DNA of 64,000 nt from Microbacterium oxydans (GTDB lineage Bacteria > Actinomycetota > Actinomycetes > Actinomycetales > Microbacteriaceae). Below, in pieces: positions 8,818 to 17,512 of the stretch. Made by a program: the position numbers and the translations under genes. Within the stretch, counting starts at the first letter, position 1; each line of letters opens with the position of its first letter. The stretch is from contig NZ_FMIR01000014.1 in the NCBI RefSeq assembly GCF_900095745.1, forward strand, positions 248,001 to 312,000, in the 5' to 3' direction. The notes beneath the pieces are model-generated. The model searched no databases, had not been told where the DNA came from, and saw only the letters and a program-made list of their open reading frames with translations.

Positions 8818-10107
8818 TCAGCCCTTGAGCGTCGGCGAGATCTGCTCGCAGATGCCGGTGACCGCGGCCTCGACGTCGCCACCCGACCACACCGGGTCGA
8901 GACCCGCACGGACCTTGTCGGAGAACTGGGAGAGCACCGGATGCTGCGGCTTGACCGAGGCGTCGGGGACCACGTCGATGATCGCCGACTGGATCTCTTC
9001 GGGCGAGAGCTTCGGCGCTGCCTGCGAGAGCGTCTCCACGTTGAGCAGGGACTCACGGGGCGGCGGGAAGAACTGCGCGAGGAGCTCGGCATTCGTGGGG
9101 TTGGTCAGGTAGGCGAGGAAGCCTGCCGCCTGATCCTGGTTCTCACTGCGCTCGAGGACGCTCACGCCCGCCTGGCCGACGATCGGGTGGTAGCCCTCCG
9201 GCCCCGCGGGCAGCGGGAGGAACGACCACTCGAAGCTGTCGTCGAGGCTCCCCGACTGGCTGAGCTGAGCGACGCTGAAGGCGACGTCGCCGCTCGCGAA
9301 TGCGGCGGGCGCCGCGTTGCCGGAGACGGCGGGAATCGCTCCCCTGTCGATCTGTTCCTGGTACCACGTGAGGTACTCGATCATCTCGGGAGAGGCGAAC
9401 TCGCAGGTCGTGCCGTCTTCGGACCACGGCGCGGCGCCCCAGGCATTTCCGAGCATGGTCACGGCGCTCCAGTTCGTCGGGTTGAACGTGGGCACGTTCA
9501 GTCCCGCCGCTCCCGTCTCGCTGTTCACCGCCGCGGCGATGTCCGCGACCGTCTGCCACGTGTAGTCGGGGGTGCCCACGAGGGACTCGACGTCCGGCTG
9601 ACCCGCCGCGGCGACGAGGTCGTCGTTGACGTAGAGCGCGAAGGGCGAGTTCGAGAACGGATACGCGTAGACGCCGCCGTCGTCGTCCTGCCACGGCGCG
9701 AGCGCGGCCGGGAGGATGTCGTCGAGGTCGTAGCCGTCGGCGTTCTCCAGGGTCTCACGCACGTCGTGCAGGATCCCGGAATCGACGAACTCGGGGCCGC
9801 TCGCCTCCGGGATCCAGGCGAGGTCGGGAACGTCGCCGCCGGCGATCTGTGTCGTCAGCCCGGCGATGTAGTCCGGGTTCGTGACGGGTTCGAAAGTGAT
9901 CGACGCGACCTCGTCACCGTGTTCTTCGACGTAGGCGTCGCCGATCTCCTGCAGCAGTGCCAGGTGACCTTCGTTGGAGGACCAGAGCGCCATCGTCAGG
10001 TCGACGGGACCTGAGGCGCCGCTGTCGGTACCGGCGCAGGCGCTGAGGGACACCGCCAGAATTCCGGTGAGCGCGATGGCAGCCCCTCGGGATCGGGTAG
10101 CTCGCAT
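8818..10107 (-). CDS. Extracellular sugar-binding lipoprotein (module A)
   Basis: 429 residues. Lipobox LSAC places the lipidated Cys at residue 24. The rest is an SBP_bac_1 fold (CUT1), including the hinge-region segment SETGAAGLNVPTFNP and a C-terminal PKLSPEEIQ region. The ATG at 10107 is chosen because GGAG sits 6 nt upstream; the other ATG at 10128 has no such site. The mature protein would deliver an unknown oligosaccharide to the two permeases encoded immediately downstream. Its promoter lies within the end of the upstream LacI gene and carries a 24-bp palindrome at 10172-10195. Confidence 0.92.
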   Translation of the reverse strand: MRATRSRGAAIALTGILAVSLSACAGTDSGASGPVDLTMALWSSNEGHLALLQEIGDAYVEEHGDEVASITFEPVTNPDYIAGLTTQIAGGDVPDLAWIPEASGPEFVDSGILHDVRETLENADGYDLDDILPAALAPWQDDDGGVYAYPFSNSPFALYVNDDLVAAAGQPDVESLVGTPDYTWQTVADIAAAVNSETGAAGLNVPTFNPTNWSAVTMLGNAWGAAPWSEDGTTCEFASPEMIEYLTWYQEQIDRGAIPAVSGNAAPAAFASGDVAFSVAQLSQSGSLDDSFEWSFLPLPAGPEGYHPIVGQAGVSVLERSENQDQAAGFLAYLTNPTNAELLAQFFPPPRESLLNVETLSQAAPKLSPEEIQSAIIDVVPDASVKPQHPVLSQFSDKVRAGLDPVWSGGDVEAAVTGICEQISPTLKG

Positions 10108-10155
10108 GAAGTACTCCTTCGGACTCATAACGCGCCTCGTAGCGCGCTGAAAGAA

Positions 10156-10195
10156 AAAGTACCAGAACTATCGAGAATATCAAGCAATATTTTCG
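10156..10195 (-). promoter_or_regulatory. Promoter and LacI-type operator of the module A importer
   Basis: On the minus strand, TTGATA (10183-10178) and TACTTT (10161-10156) are spaced by 16 nt and could be -35 and -10. Overlapping the -35 is a 24-bp imperfect palindrome at 10172-10195 with outer arms CGAGAATAT and ATATTTTCG. The same 24-nt span with CGAGAA/TTCTCG arms recurs upstream of the FAD oxidoreductase (11293-11316), so both probably bind the LacI protein encoded between them. The palindrome overlaps that regulator's stop codon (10180-10182). Confidence 0.6.
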
Positions 10196-11214
10196 GAAGC
10201 TTGCGGCGGGGCTGTCGACCCTCGCACGACGAGTTCCGTCGCTAGGTCGGTGTGGAAGGCCGGCGGCGCCGAGCCGAGCAGCAGCTTGTGGGCGACCTCC
10301 ACCGCATAGGAGCCCATCGCCTCGGACGGCTGCCGGATGGTCGTCAGCTGCGGGGCCGTCATCCGCGCGACGAGCTGGTCGTCGAAACCGATGACGCTGA
10401 GCTCGTCCGGGACGGACACGCCGGCGCGTCGCGCGGCCTCCAGAACCCCGGCCGCCTGCGCGTCGCTCGCCGCGAAGATCGCCGTCACCCGGTCCGCTCG
10501 GCCCAGCAGGGCCTCCCCCGCCTGCAATCCGGATTCGTACGTGAAGTCGCCCTCTTCGATGATGTCGTCCCCGGGTTCGATCCCCGCAGACGCGAGAGCA
10601 GCGAGATGCCCGTGCTTGCGGGCGATCGACGCCTGCGTGTCGGAGACCCCGCCGAGGAAGCCGATGCGTCGGTGCCCGAGTGAGAGCAGATGCTGCGTCG
10701 CAGCCATTCCCCCCGCAAAGTTCGTGGCACCCACGGAGTACGAGTCGTTGTCCGGCAGCTGGTAGGTGTCGACCTCGACGAGAGGGACGCCGTTCTTCGC
10801 CAGCTTCGCGCGCTCCTGAGTCCTCAGCCGCGACTTCAGCGCGATGACCGCGGTCGGACCGTTGCGTTTGGTCCGCTCGATCCAACCGGCGGCGGGCGCT
10901 CCATCCGGAAGGTCGAGCAGCACGAGCTCGAGCCCGGCCTCGTGCGCCGCACGCATCGTGCCGCGCAGGATCTCGACCGTCAGCGGGGACGACATGCTCG
11001 AGCTCGCGAGCACGACCACCACCGTCGCCAGATCACTGCGCGAGCGCTGCTTCGGCGACAGATACTGCTTGTCGCGGAGCACCGACTCCACCCGCACGCG
11101 AGTGTCGGCAGCGACGTCGGGCGCTCCGTTCACGACCTTCGAGACGGTGGAGATCGAGACCCCCGCCTCACCCGCCACCTCGGCAAGCGATGGTCGACGC
11201 TCCTTCGCGCGCAT
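10180..11214 (-). CDS. LacI-family transcriptional regulator of module A
   Basis: 344 residues. N-terminal LacI helix-turn-helix (LAEVAGEAGVSISTVSKVVNG), then a periplasmic-binding-protein-like effector domain with the usual SVIGFDDQLVARM and TTIRQP segments near the end. The ATG at 11214 is chosen because GAAGGGG lies 5 nt before it; the in-frame GTG at 11220 abuts the ribosome site. The gene is flanked on both sides by related 24-nt palindromes (10172-10195 and 11293-11316), the basis for proposing that it controls the importer genes and the divergent oxidoreductase. Effector unknown. Confidence 0.93.
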   Translation of the reverse strand: MRAKERRPSLAEVAGEAGVSISTVSKVVNGAPDVAADTRVRVESVLRDKQYLSPKQRSRSDLATVVVVLASSSMSSPLTVEILRGTMRAAHEAGLELVLLDLPDGAPAAGWIERTKRNGPTAVIALKSRLRTQERAKLAKNGVPLVEVDTYQLPDNDSYSVGATNFAGGMAATQHLLSLGHRRIGFLGGVSDTQASIARKHGHLAALASAGIEPGDDIIEEGDFTYESGLQAGEALLGRADRVTAIFAASDAQAAGVLEAARRAGVSVPDELSVIGFDDQLVARMTAPQLTTIRQPSEAMGSYAVEVAHKLLLGSAPPAFHTDLATELVVRGSTAPPQASENIA

Positions 11215-11281
11215 GGGCACCCCTTCACTCAGTCAGCGTTCTGGAATTCTATGGCGAACCCGTCTCCTCTAGAGATTTTAC

Positions 11282-11316
11282 TTGGACATGTTCGAGAAAA
11301 TTACCTAGAGTTCTCG
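11282..11316 (+). promoter_or_regulatory. Promoter and operator of the module A oxidoreductase
   Basis: TTGGAC (11282-11287) and TAGAGT (11306-11311), spaced 18 nt, form a plausible promoter 26 nt before the GTG start. A 24-nt inverted repeat at 11293-11316 with arms CGAGAA and TTCTCG covers the spacer, -10 and start site. Arm sequence and total length match the site before the module A binding protein. Confidence 0.6.
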
Positions 11317-11336
11317 GGAAAGAAAGGTGTTCTTCC

Positions 11337-12947
11337 GTGACACGACAGCAGGCCGACCTTCTCATCATCGGCGGTGGCGTCGGCGGCGTCTCCGCCGCCC
11401 TCGCCGCTCTGCGCCGCGGCAGATCGGTCATCATGACCGAGCAGACCCCCTGGCTGGGGGGCCAGCTGACGAGTCAGCTCGTACCCAGCGACGAGCATCG
11501 ACGTATCGAGGCGACGGGTCGTAACCGCAGCTACGCCCAGTTCCGCGACCTCGTCCGGGAGCACTACCGGACGTACTACCCGCTCACCGCCGCCGCGAGA
11601 GCCGACCAGTATCTCAACCCGGGGGCGGCCTGGGTGAGCCCGCTCAGTGTCGAGCCGAAGGTCATCGTCGCGGTGATCCACGACCTTCTCCGGCCGTACG
11701 AGGCCTCCGGCCGACTCGCTCTGATGCTCGAGACCACGCCTGTCGCCGTCCACACCGACGGTGACCGCATTGCCGCGGTGACCGTGCGCGACCGCGAGGG
11801 CGTCTCGCGCGAGCTGTCCGCGCCGTTCGTGCTGGATGCGACCGAGCTCGGTGATCTCCTGGAGCTCGGCGGAGTGGAATATGTCACCGGCCGCGAGGCT
11901 CGAGGCGAGACCGGGGAGCCCAGTGCGCCGGAGGCCGGTGACCCGCTCGACATGCAGAGCGTCACCTGGTGCTTCGCGGTCGAACACCTCGCCGGTCAGG
12001 ATCACACGATCGATCGCCCCGACGACTACGACACCTTCCGCGAGTGGCGGCCGCCGCAGCTCGACGGCGAGAAGATGCTCGGATTCCGACGGGCCGCGCA
12101 CGATGGCTCCATCGCCCGCGAGTACACGCTGCGGGTGAACGACGACGACGACCCCTTCGCCATCGACGTCGACCACCGCAACATGGACGGCGCCCCGGAA
12201 CTGTGGAACTACCGCCGCATCGCCGCACGGCGCCAGTTCGAGGACGGCGCCTATGAGAGCGACATCGTCATCGTGAACTGGCCGATGAACGACTATGTCG
12301 GGGGCCCGCTGTTCGGTGTCGACGACGCCGCCATCCACTGGGATCGTTCGAAGGCGCTGAGTCGGTCGCTGCTCTACTGGCTGCAGACGGAGGCTCCTCG
12401 ACCCGACGGCGGTGTCGGCTGGCCGGGGCTCCGCCTCGCACCACAGGTCACCGGGACGCCCGACGGGTTCGCGATGATGCCCTACTTCCGCGAATCGCGT
12501 CGCATCCGGGCTGAACGAACGATCCTCGAGCAGGATTTCGACCGCGACCTTCGCGACGGACGGGGCGCCGAGCGCTATCCCGACACCGTGGGGGTGGGCC
12601 ACTACTACTGGATCGACCGGCACGCCACGACCGGCGGTAGCGCCGGTGGCGGCGGGCTCCCGGAGCCGTTCGAGATCCCGCTCGGCGCCCTTCTGCCGCA
12701 GCGCGTGCGCAATCTCCTCCCCTCAGCGAAGAACATCGGCACGACGCACATCTCGAACGGCAGCTACCGGCTGCAGCCCGTCGAATGGTCCGTGGGCGAG
12801 GCGGTGGGGGCCCTCGCCGCGTACTGCCTCGACCACGGCGTCGAACCGTCGATGGTGCGCGCGGATGCGCGGCACCTCGACGACTTCCAGCGCGACCTCG
12901 AGCGCGGAGGCGTGCAGCTGCGGTGGGACCCCACCCTTCGCTGGTAG
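11337..12947 (+). CDS. FAD-dependent oxidoreductase (FAD_oxidored-like) of module A
   Basis: 536 residues. An N-terminal Rossmann dinucleotide fold, DLLIIGGGVGGVSAALAAL (GGGVGG at 12-17), ends in an acidic residue (MTEQ) suited to FAD. It is followed by TPWLGGQLTSQLVPSDEH, typical of the FAD-dependent oxidoreductases (PF12831-like) found in polysaccharide-utilisation loci. The reaction is unknown; a sugar or sugar-acid oxidation is only an inference from context. The GTG at 11337 is favoured: AAAGGTG lies 7-8 nt upstream, and in-frame codons further upstream would run through the operator. It is divergent from the LacI gene and convergent with the next LacI gene (15-nt gap). Confidence 0.82.
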   Translation: MTRQQADLLIIGGGVGGVSAALAALRRGRSVIMTEQTPWLGGQLTSQLVPSDEHRRIEATGRNRSYAQFRDLVREHYRTYYPLTAAARADQYLNPGAAWVSPLSVEPKVIVAVIHDLLRPYEASGRLALMLETTPVAVHTDGDRIAAVTVRDREGVSRELSAPFVLDATELGDLLELGGVEYVTGREARGETGEPSAPEAGDPLDMQSVTWCFAVEHLAGQDHTIDRPDDYDTFREWRPPQLDGEKMLGFRRAAHDGSIAREYTLRVNDDDDPFAIDVDHRNMDGAPELWNYRRIAARRQFEDGAYESDIVIVNWPMNDYVGGPLFGVDDAAIHWDRSKALSRSLLYWLQTEAPRPDGGVGWPGLRLAPQVTGTPDGFAMMPYFRESRRIRAERTILEQDFDRDLRDGRGAERYPDTVGVGHYYWIDRHATTGGSAGGGGLPEPFEIPLGALLPQRVRNLLPSAKNIGTTHISNGSYRLQPVEWSVGEAVGALAAYCLDHGVEPSMVRADARHLDDFQRDLERGGVQLRWDPTLRW

Positions 12948-12962
12948 ACCGTCGTCGGCGGA

Positions 12963-14003
12963 TCAGGCCTCGGTCGGCGCAGGACCGGTCGAGGCCCTGA
13001 TCTGCAGCATCGGTGTCGCCTCCTGATAGACGGCCGGCTCCGCACCGTCGATGACGTCGAGCAGGCGTCGGGCGGCCTCTGCGCCGAGGGCGACCACATC
13101 GTGGCTGAGCGCCGTCAACCCCGGCGTCACGAGTCGGCAGAGAAGCGAGTCGTCCCACGCGATGATCGACACATCGCCGGGAACGGACAGTCCCCGCTGA
13201 TGCGCCGTGGTCAGGGCGGCGACGGCCATGATGTCGTTGTCGAAGATCAACCCCGTCGGCGGGCGCGGCGACGAGAGCACGGCGCGCGTGGCGACCGCAC
13301 CGGCATCCTCCGAGAGATCACTGCGGACGATGTCATGGTCGAGGCCGTACGCACGGGCGGCCTGGCCGAACGCGTCATCGCGGATAGCCGTGTACGCATA
13401 CCGTCGGGGCGCCGCGACCCGGGTGATGCGACGATGCCCGAGAGCAGCGAGATGCTGGACGGCCTGTCTCATCGCGGCGGCGTCGTCCGTCCACACGGTC
13501 GTCAGGCCGGCCGCAGCACTCGGATCGCCCACCGCGACCGCAGGGACGCCGGCTTCCCTGACGACGGCGATCCGCTGATCGTGTGGCCTCAGGTCGGTGA
13601 GGAGGACGCCGTCCACACGCCGCGAACCGCGCCAACGCCGGATCGCCTCGACCTCGGCGTCCGCATCAGCGGCGACCTCGAGCAGAAGACCACGGGAGCG
13701 CACGGTGAGCGCCGACTCCACTCCCGCGATGAACTGCATGTAGAACGGCTCGACGGAGAGATCACGAGGATCCTTCGTGAGCACCAGACCGATCGTGTCC
13801 GCACCTGCACCCGCCAGGGCACGCGCGGCGCTCGCCGGTGACCAGCCGAGTCGCGCCGCCACTTCGAGCACCCGTTCCCGCGTGGCCTCGGAGATCCCCG
13901 GACGACCGTTGAGGGCATAGGAGACGCTCGCGGTCGACGTCTGCGCCTCGCGCGCGACATCGGCGATCGTGACCCGCCGGGCCCGCGCAGCGCTCGTCAT
14001 CAC
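12963..14003 (-). CDS. LacI-family regulator next to beta-mannosidase (module B)
   Basis: 346 residues from the GTG at 14003 (an ATG one codon later is also possible; GGGAG is 8 nt before the GTG). HTH segment VTIADVAREAQTSTASVSYALNG, then the hinge RALAGAGADTIGLVL and an effector domain with IIAWDDSLLCRLVTPGLTAL. It starts 14 nt downstream of the mannosidase stop and is likely cotranscribed with it. The probable target is the CG-centred palindrome at 16523-16538 in front of the mannosidase, giving negative autoregulation of the pair. Effector presumably mannose or a manno-oligosaccharide (inference). Confidence 0.93.
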   Translation of the reverse strand: MMTSAARARRVTIADVAREAQTSTASVSYALNGRPGISEATRERVLEVAARLGWSPASAARALAGAGADTIGLVLTKDPRDLSVEPFYMQFIAGVESALTVRSRGLLLEVAADADAEVEAIRRWRGSRRVDGVLLTDLRPHDQRIAVVREAGVPAVAVGDPSAAAGLTTVWTDDAAAMRQAVQHLAALGHRRITRVAAPRRYAYTAIRDDAFGQAARAYGLDHDIVRSDLSEDAGAVATRAVLSSPRPPTGLIFDNDIMAVAALTTAHQRGLSVPGDVSIIAWDDSLLCRLVTPGLTALSHDVVALGAEAARRLLDVIDGAEPAVYQEATPMLQIRASTGPAPTEA

Positions 14004-14017
14004 CGATGCAGCTCCCG

Positions 14018-16483
14018 TCAGTCGGGATCGATGATATCCCGCAGCGAGGAGACGACGAACGCCTCCCGCGCCGAGTCGGGATCGAGCGGCTCCGGCGCGC
14101 GGACGCGGAAGATCGCGGTCTCCCCCGGGAGCACGGTGGTGAAGCCGCGATCGACCGTCGCCTCAGGATGGAGGCGATCCGGCTGGACGAGTACGTCGCG
14201 GGCGAGGAGACGTGAGCGGACGCTGATGTCCACACCACCGGCGACGACGGCGACGGCGACTTCCAGCGGTGCGTGAGCGTGCGCGCCACTCGGCGGAGAG
14301 AAATGCCAGAGGGCTCGCTGGTGGTCGACGGTGGCGACCACGAACTCTTCCGCCGGATCCCGCGGCTCGGCGATGATCGGCGGCAGCTCGATGCGGGTCA
14401 CCGAGCGCGGAGGCACGGAGAGCGGGAGCGACTGCTCCGCCGCAGCCATCCCGTCGGCCCGCCGCCGCGTGAGTCCCACCGTGGAGTGCCACGCCTCGTC
14501 GTCGTCGTTGATGACGCACAGTTCGAGCCCGCCGTCCCGCGGCTCGATCGTCAGCACGCGCGGTGCGTACATGTCGCGCAGGGCGAAGTAGAGCGGTTTG
14601 CACCGGCCCGCGCTGTCGATCGCCGACCAGGACGTCACCGGCCACAGGTCGTTGAGTTGCCACACGATCGTTCCCGAGGTGCGCGGCCAACTCGCGCGCC
14701 AGTGCAGCACGCCGGTGCGGACGGCCTCGACCTGCATCCACTGCGTCTGCAGATGCCACCGGTCGAAGTCGTCCGTCGGCGGGAGGTGGCGGGCGAGATT
14801 GCGGGCGAGCTTCGCGTGCCCGTCGATGGCCTTCTGGTGATGCCGGACGTTCTCGGAGTCGAGACGAAGTTCGGGGTCCGAGACCGCATCGCGCAGCGTC
14901 CGCCAGGCGGCTGCGCCCTGCCAACCGAACTCGGAGACGAAGCGCGGAGAACTGTCACGGTAGACCGAGTAGTCGTCTTCGTTCCAGGCATCCCAGGAAT
15001 GGAAGGTCTGGTGATCCGGGTCGTTCGGATCATGAGCCCAGCTGCCCGACCAGGGACTCCCCTCCGTGTAGGGACGGGTCGGGTCGAGCTCGCGGACGAG
15101 GTCCGGCAGCCACTCCAGGTAGTACCGCTCACCCCAGGTGAGCTCTCCACCCGGCTGCGATGCCCAGTCCTTGTCCAGGCGCATCCAGAGGTTCTCGTTG
15201 TTCCCGTTCCAGAGGGCGAGGCTCGGGTGAGAGCTGAGCCTCACGATGTTCTCGCGGGCTTCGGCCAGCACCTCTGCCCTGATCGGCTCCTCCTCGGGAT
15301 AGGCGGCGCAGGCGAAGAGGAAGTCCTGCCACACGAGCAGGCCGAACTCATCGCACGCGGAGTAGAACGCCTCGCTCTCGTAGACGCCTCCGCCCCACAC
15401 CCGCACGAGGTTCACATTCGCCTCCGCTGCCTGCTCCAGGCGCATGCGGACGCGGTCGGCGACATCCTCACCGGGGAAGACGCTCTCGGGAATCCAATTC
15501 ACACCCTTGATGAACATCGGGCGGTCGTTCACCGTGACGACGAACGGCGTGCCGTGCGCATCGGGGGTCCGATCGACGACGACAGTCCGGAAGCCGACCC
15601 GCGCGCGGTGTTCGTCGAGCCGCTCTCGCTCCGACCAGAGTGAGACCTCGACCGAGTACAGGTGGGGTTCGCCGAGTCCGCGCGGGTGCCACCGCTGCAC
15701 ATCGGGAACGGCGACCACGATGGTCGCCGACTCTTCGCCCGGCGGCACCTCGGCATGAACGGCCTGCCCCGCGATCTCGATCTCGAGATGCAGCGGGATG
15801 CTCGCGCCGGAGGCCGTTCGCTCGAGGTCGATGTGAGCGGTGAGGATGCCGGTCTGCTCGAAGACGTCGACCAACGGACGGACCGCGGCGATCCGCGCCG
15901 TGCTCCAGCTCTCGATCCTGACGTCACGCCAGAGCCCGCATCCGGGAAGGGTCGGCCCCCAGTCCCAGCCGAAGCTGCTCGCCATCTTCCGGATGAATGC
16001 GAACGGCTGCGGGTAGGCGCTGGGGCGCGCGCCGAGCGCACGTTCCTGCTGCTCGGCATACGTGTATGCGGAGGTGAAGCAGACATCGACGCTGTTCTCC
16101 GCCTCGATCGCCGCCGTCACGTCGAACCGGTACGCACGATGCATGTTCCGCGTCTGTCCGACGGTTCGCCCGTTGACGGCGATCGACGCGATGGTGTCCA
16201 CGCCGTCGAAGACGAGGTCCACCCGCTCCGCGTCGCCGTCCAGGGAAAAGGTGCGATTCAGGCGCCAGTCGCATCGAGCGACCCAGGACACGGCCTCCTC
16301 GTTCCGGTCGACGAAGGGGTCGGGAATGAGGTCTGCGTTCCGCAGATCGAGGTGGATCGCCCCGGGCACCTGCGCGGCGACGGCCCTCCCGACGAGCGGC
16401 GCGGCCTCTTCCGGGACAGGAGTGTCCCCCTCGGCGTCGACCGTCCAACTCCAACGTCCTGCCAGATCCGACGTCGTACGCAT
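14018..16483 (-). CDS. Glycoside hydrolase family 2 beta-mannosidase
   Basis: 821 residues with the full GH2 layout: N-terminal jelly-roll (about 1-190), immunoglobulin-like domain (about 195-305), TIM barrel (about 310-640) and C-terminal beta domains. The acid/base Glu is E430 in ALWNGNNE and the nucleophile is E518 in RFVSEFGWQ, as in beta-mannosidases. IKGVNWIPESVFP is the usual substrate-loop segment. There is no signal peptide, so it acts in the cytoplasm on imported beta-mannosides. AGGAGG lies 8 nt before the ATG. No transporter is adjacent, so it relies on an importer elsewhere or in a neighbouring module. Confidence 0.93.
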   Translation of the reverse strand: MRTTSDLAGRWSWTVDAEGDTPVPEEAAPLVGRAVAAQVPGAIHLDLRNADLIPDPFVDRNEEAVSWVARCDWRLNRTFSLDGDAERVDLVFDGVDTIASIAVNGRTVGQTRNMHRAYRFDVTAAIEAENSVDVCFTSAYTYAEQQERALGARPSAYPQPFAFIRKMASSFGWDWGPTLPGCGLWRDVRIESWSTARIAAVRPLVDVFEQTGILTAHIDLERTASGASIPLHLEIEIAGQAVHAEVPPGEESATIVVAVPDVQRWHPRGLGEPHLYSVEVSLWSERERLDEHRARVGFRTVVVDRTPDAHGTPFVVTVNDRPMFIKGVNWIPESVFPGEDVADRVRMRLEQAAEANVNLVRVWGGGVYESEAFYSACDEFGLLVWQDFLFACAAYPEEEPIRAEVLAEARENIVRLSSHPSLALWNGNNENLWMRLDKDWASQPGGELTWGERYYLEWLPDLVRELDPTRPYTEGSPWSGSWAHDPNDPDHQTFHSWDAWNEDDYSVYRDSSPRFVSEFGWQGAAAWRTLRDAVSDPELRLDSENVRHHQKAIDGHAKLARNLARHLPPTDDFDRWHLQTQWMQVEAVRTGVLHWRASWPRTSGTIVWQLNDLWPVTSWSAIDSAGRCKPLYFALRDMYAPRVLTIEPRDGGLELCVINDDDEAWHSTVGLTRRRADGMAAAEQSLPLSVPPRSVTRIELPPIIAEPRDPAEEFVVATVDHQRALWHFSPPSGAHAHAPLEVAVAVVAGGVDISVRSRLLARDVLVQPDRLHPEATVDRGFTTVLPGETAIFRVRAPEPLDPDSAREAFVVSSLRDIIDPD

Positions 16484-16522
16484 GCGGAGTCCTCCTCGCT
16501 GATTCGTGAGGAGTCCACTGTA

Positions 16523-16538
16523 ACCTAAGCGCTTAAGT
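16523..16538 (-). promoter_or_regulatory. LacI-type operator of the beta-mannosidase gene
   Basis: The core TAAGCGCTTA (16526-16535) is a perfect CG-centred 10-bp palindrome, extended to 16 bp with one mismatched pair (ACTTAAGCGCTTAGGT on the minus strand). It lies 40 nt upstream of the mannosidase ATG. This is the classical geometry of LacI/GalR operators. The regulator is presumably the LacI protein at 12963-14003. No convincing -35/-10 pair was identified. Confidence 0.65.
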
Positions 16539-16591
16539 AGCTTGTTGCCGTACTGCCCCCGCGCCCTGCGGCGGCGGTGCGAATGGTCCCG

Positions 16592-17512
16592 CTACACCGC
16601 GAAGATCCGCCACGACGCCGCGTGCGTCGCCCCGGGGTCGAGGGTCACGAGATCCACGCCGGAGTTGAACGCGTCGGGCGGGCACGTCATCGGCTCGACC
16701 GCGAGGCCGATGCGGTGAGTGTCCGCGACGGCGGGAGTGTCGGCGGTGTGCACCTGCACCCACGGGCAGCGCTCGTCCCACGCCATCCCGACGCCGTGAC
16801 CGTCGGCAGCCGTCAGCCGCACCTCGGCCAGGCCGCCGCCGCGGGCGAGGCCGGTGAAGGCATGATCGATGAAGACATCGCCGATGGGGCGCGCCGAGCG
16901 GAAGTCCCACTCCGGATGCTGCGACACCGGCTCGACGGCGACCGGGCTCAGCCGGTCGGGTGTGACCGTGAGCACCTCGGATGCCGGGAGCAGCAGGGTC
17001 CAGTCGTCGACGCCGCCCTGGCCGGCCACGAGATACGGGTGCGGACCGGTGCCCCAGGGCGCGGCATCCGCCCCGACGTTGTGCGCGGTCACCGTCTGCT
17101 GCAGCCCCTCGGCATCGAGCCGGTACTCGACCTCGACCTCGACACGGAACGGGTACCCGGTCTGCGGCAGGATCACGGCGGCCAGCACGACCCGGTCGTC
17201 GAGCACCAGACGGTCTTCGAACTCGACCCAGGCGAGCAGGCCGTGCAGCGCATGCGCGCGTTCCGGCTCGGTGAGCGCCAGCTGCTGCTCCTCTCCGCCG
17301 AACGAGTAGCGTCCGTCGACGATGCGGTTCGGCCACGGGGCCAGCGTCACGCCGCGGTAGCCGGGGCGCACGGCATCCGCATCGAACGGCACCACGAGAT
17401 CACGCTCTTCGAACGTGAGCGTCCGCAGCGTCGCACCGATGCTGGCGATCACGGCCTCATACCCGTGCGCGGCGATCCGCAGCTGACGGCCGGAGCGCGG
17501 CATCGTCGTCAC
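16592..17512 (-). CDS. Aldose 1-epimerase (mutarotase) family protein
   Basis: 306 residues. Galactose-mutarotase-like beta-supersandwich with conserved segments [16 protein letters not shown] (His of the active site), GTGPHPYL and the C-terminal [16 protein letters not shown]. It interconverts the anomers of an aldose, here probably L-arabinose, so that the isomerase gets its preferred form. The GTG at 17512 overlaps the araA stop as GTGA, indicating translational coupling; an ATG three codons later is possible. Last gene of the araD-araB-araA-mutarotase operon. Confidence 0.9.
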   Translation of the reverse strand: MTTMPRSGRQLRIAAHGYEAVIASIGATLRTLTFEERDLVVPFDADAVRPGYRGVTLAPWPNRIVDGRYSFGGEEQQLALTEPERAHALHGLLAWVEFEDRLVLDDRVVLAAVILPQTGYPFRVEVEVEYRLDAEGLQQTVTAHNVGADAAPWGTGPHPYLVAGQGGVDDWTLLLPASEVLTVTPDRLSPVAVEPVSQHPEWDFRSARPIGDVFIDHAFTGLARGGGLAEVRLTAADGHGVGMAWDERCPWVQVHTADTPAVADTHRIGLAVEPMTCPPDAFNSGVDLVTLDPGATHAASWRIFAV

